From Kribbella antiqua (GTDB lineage: Bacteria; Actinomycetota; Actinomycetes; Propionibacteriales; Kribbellaceae), in assembly GCF_004345665.1 (NCBI RefSeq), contig NZ_SLWR01000013.1:1-64000 (forward strand): DNA of 64,000 nt. Reading direction: 5' to 3'. A program made the position numbers and the translations under genes. Below the pieces are notes generated by a model that saw only the letters and a list, made by a program, of their open reading frames with translations, did no database searches and was not told the origin of the DNA. Positions 59,738-64,000 of this stretch are shown here, one piece after another. Numbering within the stretch: position 1 is the stretch's first letter; each line of letters opens with the position of its first letter.

Positions 59738-60496
59738 CTAGGAGTCGCGCATGCGCAGCAGCAGGCCGCCGGCCAAGAGCGCCGCGGCGGCCCACCCGGC
59801 GGTCACGCCGAGGCCGGCCCAGGGGCTGATAGGCAGGCTGCCGAGGTTGGTGGTGGTCTGGATGGCGAGCCCGGCGCTCATCGGTGCGATCTTCTCGAGC
59901 AGGTGCTGCCAGTCCGGGTCGCTGATGGTCTGGGAGATGATCGGGACGATGTAGAGCAGGCCGAGGACGCCCCCGATGCTGGTGGCGGAGTCCCGCACGG
60001 CGGTCGCGATACCGAGGCTCAGAAGGCCGATCAGGATCAGGTAGAGGACCGTTCCGGAAGCCGCGCGCAGCGTCGGCCCGTCGTCCAGGGACAGGGCCTG
60101 GTCGCCGAGGTCGGGCAGGATGAGTCGCCCGGCGAGCACCGACCCAAGGACGGCGACCGTTCCGGCGACCGCCACGACGCCGGTGACAGTAATGGCCTTG
60201 GCCGCGAACAGGGTGGTACGCCGCGGTACCGCCGTCAGGCTGGTGCGGATCATGCCCGAGTTGTACTCGCTGCTGATGACCAGCACGGCCAGAATGGCGA
60301 CCAGCGCCTGGCCGAGGTCGACGCCGATGAGGGTGAGCTTGGTCGTGTCGCCGCCGCAGCCAGAAGACGTGCAACTCACCACCGAGGTTGCCCCGGCGCT
60401 CAGGGCCACGGTCGCCGCGACGGTACCGAGCAGGAGCCACAGAGGGCTGGCGACAGTCCGGATCTTCGTCCATTCAGCATGCAGGGCGAGTCTCAT
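59738..60496 (-). CDS. ABC-2-type transporter permease
   Basis: 252 residues from ATG 60496, overlapping the upstream permease stop (ATGA), with GGAGG upstream. About six membrane helices (SPLWLLLGTVAATVALSAG, ALVAILAVLVISSEYNSGMIRTSL, TGVVAVAGTVAVLGSVLAG, LYLILIGLLSLGIATAVR, IGGVLGLLYIVPII, LGVTAGWAAAALLAGGLLL). The EY.SG.IR..L segment is typical of ABC-2 bacitracin/lantibiotic-type permeases. Confidence 0.88.
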   Translation of the reverse strand: MRLALHAEWTKIRTVASPLWLLLGTVAATVALSAGATSVVSCTSSGCGGDTTKLTLIGVDLGQALVAILAVLVISSEYNSGMIRTSLTAVPRRTTLFAAKAITVTGVVAVAGTVAVLGSVLAGRLILPDLGDQALSLDDGPTLRAASGTVLYLILIGLLSLGIATAVRDSATSIGGVLGLLYIVPIISQTISDPDWQHLLEKIAPMSAGLAIQTTTNLGSLPISPWAGLGVTAGWAAAALLAGGLLLRMRDS

Positions 60497-62016
60497 GCAT
60501 CCCTCCTGCTGAGAACGACCGCGGCCACGGCCAGGCTCGCCAGCGCGTATCCGGCCAGGACGGCGACCCCGGCCCATGGCGCCAGCGGGTAGTAGCCGTA
60601 GTACGGCGTGTAGTTGCTCGCGACCTGGTCGTACGGCACAAGCGTCTGCTGGACGGCGAAAGCCGCGCCCGGTGTCACCGTGGCCACTCCCTTCGACACG
60701 GCTGCGGGCATGAACGGGATGGCGATCAGGATGTAGGGCAGCACGATGGCCACGACGACCGTGGTGACCGCGCCCGCACTGTGCCGGAAGATGGCGCCGA
60801 CGGCCAGGGCCAGGACCGACGCGGTCGCGAGCAGGGCGGCGGTGCCGAGCTCGACCCGCAGTTCGGTTGAGCTCGGTACCGGGAAGATGTAGACGCCGTT
60901 GCCCCGGGCGAGCCGCTCACCGAGTGGAGTCGCGAGGATCGCCCCCACCAACCCGGCGACGAAGGTGACTGCCCACAGCACGATCGCCTTGGCCACCAGC
61001 ACGAGGCTGCGCCTCGGACTCGCGGCGAGGGTGAGGTGGATCATCTTGTTGCGGTACTCCTCGGTGATGAACAGCGCACCCACGACGATCACTACGATGA
61101 GCGCGGCGAACGTGCCGGTGAGGATGTCCCGGAGCTGACCCCCGGTTGGCAGGCTGTCCCGCACAGCGGGCGCTATGTCCCCGGCGCCGGTCACCGTGAA
61201 CCGGGCGTCGGACGCCGTGAACGAACCCGAGGCGTTCTCCGGGTAGCCGGCGAAGGTGGGGGATTTGGCGCCCACTTGACCGCCTGTCCAGTCGCCGCCG
61301 GCCCAGCCTTCCGGCGTACGGAGATCCCCGAAGGTGGCTGTGGACACGGTGCCGGCCGTACCCCCGCCACCCACGGCCGGGGGAGAGGCGACGAACAGCC
61401 CGATCTGCGCAGTTGATCCGAGGCCGCTCACCCGCGCGGTGGCTACCTTGGTCCAATTCGTTCCGTCGGTGGAGGCATAGCCGGTGATCGCGTCGCCGGA
61501 ACGGTCCAGTCGTAGCCAGCGAGCAGCCGCGGCGGAGACGGGGCCGGCCGTGTCGTGGACATAGTTGTGCTGCATCCGTACGCCGTGGCTGCCGGTCACC
61601 ATGATCGCCGCGTAGGGCGAGCCCTGGTCGGTGCCCTTCTTGATGATAAGGCCGGCCTTGGCCCACGGCACGGTGCCGGGTCGCAGTTCCCCGGGACCCT
61701 CGGGGATGCTGCTGTTGAGCGCGGAGACCGAAACAGTGATGCTGCCGTCTCCGGCCAGCGGCTGGTGCACGAAGTAGAAGCTGTCGGTGACCGGCCCACC
61801 GCTCGGTCCGATCGGAACGGATGGTGAGCCCTTCTGGTTGCCGCTGATCCCGGCAAGCAGGGCGAACAGCACCATCGTCAGTGCCGCCGCCGTCATGCCG
61901 ATCACCCAGCCCGCGACCGTGCGGAACTTACTCCATTCCGCGTGCAGCAACTGAAAGAACCCGTCCCGCTGGACCCGTTGGCTGAGCCGGTGGGACGTCG
62001 TACTCGGGGATGTCAC
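60493..62016 (-). CDS. ABC-2 permease with large extracellular domain
   Basis: 507 residues. Helix 1 (VAGWVIGMTAAALTMVLFALLAG) is followed by an extracytoplasmic insert of about 230 residues (FVHQPLAGDGSITVSVSALN ... AKAGLIIKKGTDQGSPYAAIMVTGSHGVRMQHNYVHD ... ARWLRLDRSGDAITGYASTDGTNWTKVATARV), which looks like a DUF1349/concanavalin-like beta-sandwich. Five helices follow, with EEYRNKMIHLTLAASPRR. Translationally coupled to the ATPase upstream and the second permease downstream. The domain may bind glycans or the exported peptide. Confidence 0.85.
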   Translation of the reverse strand: MTSPSTTSHRLSQRVQRDGFFQLLHAEWSKFRTVAGWVIGMTAAALTMVLFALLAGISGNQKGSPSVPIGPSGGPVTDSFYFVHQPLAGDGSITVSVSALNSSIPEGPGELRPGTVPWAKAGLIIKKGTDQGSPYAAIMVTGSHGVRMQHNYVHDTAGPVSAAAARWLRLDRSGDAITGYASTDGTNWTKVATARVSGLGSTAQIGLFVASPPAVGGGGTAGTVSTATFGDLRTPEGWAGGDWTGGQVGAKSPTFAGYPENASGSFTASDARFTVTGAGDIAPAVRDSLPTGGQLRDILTGTFAALIVVIVVGALFITEEYRNKMIHLTLAASPRRSLVLVAKAIVLWAVTFVAGLVGAILATPLGERLARGNGVYIFPVPSSTELRVELGTAALLATASVLALAVGAIFRHSAGAVTTVVVAIVLPYILIAIPFMPAAVSKGVATVTPGAAFAVQQTLVPYDQVASNYTPYYGYYPLAPWAGVAVLAGYALASLAVAAVVLSRRDA

Positions 62017-62948
62017 CGTGGCACCTCCGTCGGTGTCTCGGCGCGGAACTCGACCGCGTTGCGCGTGAGTTCCAGGTAGGCCTCTTCCAGCGTCGCGTGA
62101 TGCGCCGACACCTCGGAAAACGGCACGGTGCTGTCGTTCAGCAGCGTCACGATGCGATCGGGGCCGATCCCGGAGACCGTGATGGTGTCCCGGCCCACGG
62201 CCGCCACGGTGGCGCCGGCCCGAACGAGAGCCGTCGTCGCGCCCGCCGGGACCGTGGTCCGTACGGCGACCCGGTTCCTGGAGGCAGCCTCGATGAGGCC
62301 GGTCACGCTGGTATCGGCGATGACCTTGCCGCGCCCGACCGCCACCAGTTGATCGGCGGTGTCCTGCAGTTCGCTCATCAAGTGGCTCGACACGAGGACA
62401 GCGCGGCCCTGCGCGGCCAGCGACCGCAGGAAGCCACGCATCCAGACAATGCCTTCCGGGTCCATGCCGTTGAAAGGCTCATCGAGCATGATGATCGGCG
62501 GGTCGCCCAGAAGGGCCGCGGCGATCCCGAGTCGCTGCCGCATGCCGAGCGAGTACCCGCCGGCCTTCCGCCTGGCGGCCGAGGAAAGGCCGACCTCCTC
62601 GATCACCTGGTCCGCCCGCCGTCCGGGGAGGCCCTGTGAATGTGCCAGCCACAGCAGGTGGTTACGAGCGCTCCGGCCAGGGTGCAGCGCCGCCGCGTCC
62701 AGCAGTGACCCGACATGGGTCAACGGACGCCGGAGGCGGCGGTACGGCCGGCCGTCGATCAGCGCGGTGCCCTCATCAACCGCGTCCAAGCCGAGGACTA
62801 CCCGCATCGTGGTGGACTTTCCGGCGCCGTTCGGCCCGACGAAGCCGGTCACCAGCCCCGGGTGGACAGCAAAGGACATGCCGTCGAGGGCCAAGGTCGT
62901 GCCGAACCGCTTGCGCAGTCCGGCGACGATGATCCCTGGGGCGCTCAT
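62013..62948 (-). CDS. ABC transporter ATP-binding protein (ABC-2 exporter)
   Basis: 311 residues. Walker A GPNGAGKST, signature YSLGMRQRLGIA, Walker B IIMLDEPFNGMDPEGI, H-loop SSHLMSEL. The C-terminal 90 residues are the usual accessory domain of BcrA/DrrA-like ATPases. First gene of a three-gene operon (ATPase, permease with extracellular domain, permease), divergent from a two-component system that probably controls it, as in antibiotic-peptide resistance loci. Confidence 0.93.
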   Translation of the reverse strand: MSAPGIIVAGLRKRFGTTLALDGMSFAVHPGLVTGFVGPNGAGKSTTMRVVLGLDAVDEGTALIDGRPYRRLRRPLTHVGSLLDAAALHPGRSARNHLLWLAHSQGLPGRRADQVIEEVGLSSAARRKAGGYSLGMRQRLGIAAALLGDPPIIMLDEPFNGMDPEGIVWMRGFLRSLAAQGRAVLVSSHLMSELQDTADQLVAVGRGKVIADTSVTGLIEAASRNRVAVRTTVPAGATTALVRAGATVAAVGRDTITVSGIGPDRIVTLLNDSTVPFSEVSAHHATLEEAYLELTRNAVEFRAETPTEVPR

Positions 62949-63125
62949 CGCAGTGAGCTCACGGTTCGCAATGGATTCATGTCGATGGTTGTACGCGGCA
63001 CCCGGTTTCAGCCCGGTCGCAGCCGCTGCGACCTGGCTGAGACCTGGAATCTGGCATCGTCAAGGCATGGCACCTCGACCCCGCGGCCGGTTCCGCTGCC
63101 CCGCCCGCACGACGACCGGCGGTGA

Positions 63126-63794
63126 GTGGCGGTGAGGGTCCTGGTTGTCGAGGACTACGAGGTCCTTGCCCGCTCCATCGGAACCGGGCTGCGCCGCGAG
63201 GGCATGGCCGTCGACGTCGTACTGGACGGAACCGCCGCCCTCGACTGCCTGGCCGTCACCCGCTACGAGGTGGTGGTCCTCGACCGCGACCTGCCCGGCG
63301 TCCACGGGGACGAGATCTGCCGGCAACTCGCCCACGGCTTCTGCGAGACCCGCGTTCTGATGCTCACCGCCTCCGACACGATTGAGGACCGCGTCGACGG
63401 GCTCAGCCTCGGCGCCGACGACTACCTGCCCAAGCCGTTCGCGTTCGCCGAACTGGTCGCCCGCGTCCGTGCTCTGGCCCGCCGCGCCACCCGGCCGGTC
63501 CCGCCCACCCTGGCATGCGGGGACATCACCCTCGATCCTGCCCGCCGCACCGCGTTCCGGGCCGGTCGGCGCCTCGAGCTGAGCCCCAAGGAGTTCGCAC
63601 TCCTCGAATGCCTGCTTGCCGCACCCGGCCTGGTCATCTCCGCCGAGGAACTGCTCGAACGCGTCTGGGACGAGGCAGCCGACCCCTTCAGCAGCGCCGT
63701 CAAACACACCATGCACCGGCTGCGGGCCAAGCTCGGCGACCCGCCCGCGATCGAGACCATCCGCGAAGGCGGCTACCGCATCGGATCGTCATGA
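63126..63794 (+). CDS. OmpR-type response regulator
   Basis: 222 residues from GTG 63126. Receiver domain with VVEDYE, phospho-acceptor about Asp53 (VVLDRDLPG) and YLPKPFAF. The C-terminal winged helix reads LSPKEFALLECLLAAPGLVISAEELLERVWDE ... VKHTMHRLRAKLGDPPAIETIREGGYRI. The stop overlaps the kinase start. It is divergent from the exporter operon by 177 bp. Confidence 0.94.
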   Translation: MAVRVLVVEDYEVLARSIGTGLRREGMAVDVVLDGTAALDCLAVTRYEVVVLDRDLPGVHGDEICRQLAHGFCETRVLMLTASDTIEDRVDGLSLGADDYLPKPFAFAELVARVRALARRATRPVPPTLACGDITLDPARRTAFRAGRRLELSPKEFALLECLLAAPGLVISAEELLERVWDEAADPFSSAVKHTMHRLRAKLGDPPAIETIREGGYRIGSS

Positions 63795-64000
63795 CTTCCC
63801 AGCGGCTCACCAGAAGGTCCTTGCAGACGCGGCTCGCGCTCGCCTACGCGACGGGCATCTACGCCGCGGGGGCCGTGGTGCTCGTATCCGTCGTCGTCCC
63901 GCTCGCCGGCGTCCAGTCGGCCACACCCAAAGGCCAACCCTCGTCGGGCGCCATCACGGGAACCGGAAACGGAATCAGCCTGCCCCAGCTCCTGACGGGA
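63791..64000 (+). CDS. Sensor histidine kinase, truncated by window end
   Basis: ATG 63791 overlaps the response regulator stop (ATGA). The visible 70 residues give a membrane helix (ALAYATGIYAAGAVVLVSVVVPLAG) and the start of an extracytoplasmic loop. Kinase domains would lie beyond the window; the assignment rests on position and membrane topology. Confidence 0.7.
   Translation, partial: MTSQRLTRRSLQTRLALAYATGIYAAGAVVLVSVVVPLAGVQSATPKGQPSSGAITGTGNGISLPQLLTG

Noticed and set aside
61827..61850. TTGCCG...CCGGCAA-like sequence
   Set aside because: It lies inside the permease gene with a longer spacer and no TTCGCCGA or -35/-10 elements, so it is not counted as a regulon site.

Overview
The window is 64 kb of high-GC DNA whose gene content fits a soil actinomycete. 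Pointers are a homodimeric AceE-type pyruvate dehydrogenase, FdxA ferredoxin, tandem universal stress proteins, a SARP/BTAD regulator, PucR-type and Xre/MmyB-type regulators, and many ATGA/GTGA start-stop overlaps. A Kribbella- or Nocardioides-like member would fit, but the sequence alone does not settle the genus. I saw no rRNA, tRNA or CRISPR array.

Layout. 1-3.7 kb: a decayed IS3 element and a lipoprotein gene broken by a frameshift. 3.7-9.9 kb: a short MreB-like actin, three TraR/DksA zinc-finger proteins, a NarL-type two-component system and a stand-alone cytochrome c oxidase subunit I. 9.9-17.1 kb: two ArsR-like regulators with candidate Fe-S cysteines, FdxA, a hemerythrin-DUF2249 protein, cupins, a MarR/DUF488 pair with a 27-bp palindromic operator, and a GH15 glucoamylase/trehalase. 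17.4-26.8 kb: a complete nine-gene A/V-type ATPase operon in the order D-(G/H)-I-K-E-C-F-A-B, followed by TerC. 27-41.2 kb: an orphan UgpC/MalK ATPase, slipin, DoxX, a translationally coupled usp-aceE pair, a PucR regulator, a membrane protein-transaldolase operon, a VOC protein, an epimerase and a second universal stress protein. 41.4-59.7 kb: a rearranged zone containing broken DNA-repair genes (two SRAP/YedK remnants and three pieces of ATP-dependent DNA ligase), Tn554-like recombinases, and cargo modules (MFS/aldo-keto reductase/Xre; hydrolases/MFS/serine-repeat protein/ABC-2 permease/SARP). 59.7-64 kb: an ABC-2 exporter operon diverging from an OmpR-type two-component system that runs off the end.

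The main discovery candidate is a shared promoter architecture in the 7-41 kb segment. Six intergenic regions carry a 17-bp inverted repeat (TTGCCGG-N3-YCGGCVA; the right half reads TCGGCCA at the two universal stress protein sites). After 15-16 nt comes TTCGCCGA, after 9-10 nt a hexamer like TACCTG, and after exactly 17 nt a hexamer like CATAGT or CACAGT. They lie upstream of dksA-like/ctaD, the A/V-ATPase operon, doxX, usp-aceE (shared with the divergent PucR gene), the leader-ORF/membrane protein/transaldolase operon and the second usp. This joins respiration, ATPase, pyruvate oxidation, pentose-phosphate metabolism and stress proteins under one unidentified activator. The NarL-type response regulator encoded beside the strongest site is the nearest candidate. 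The idea resembles the DevR/DosR and OsdR hypoxia regulons, but the motif was read directly here and not taken from those.

The second notable story is site-specific disruption of ATP-dependent DNA ligase exactly after its catalytic KWDG motif. It occurs twice, and a tyrosine recombinase sits at the right end of the intervening 10.5 kb.
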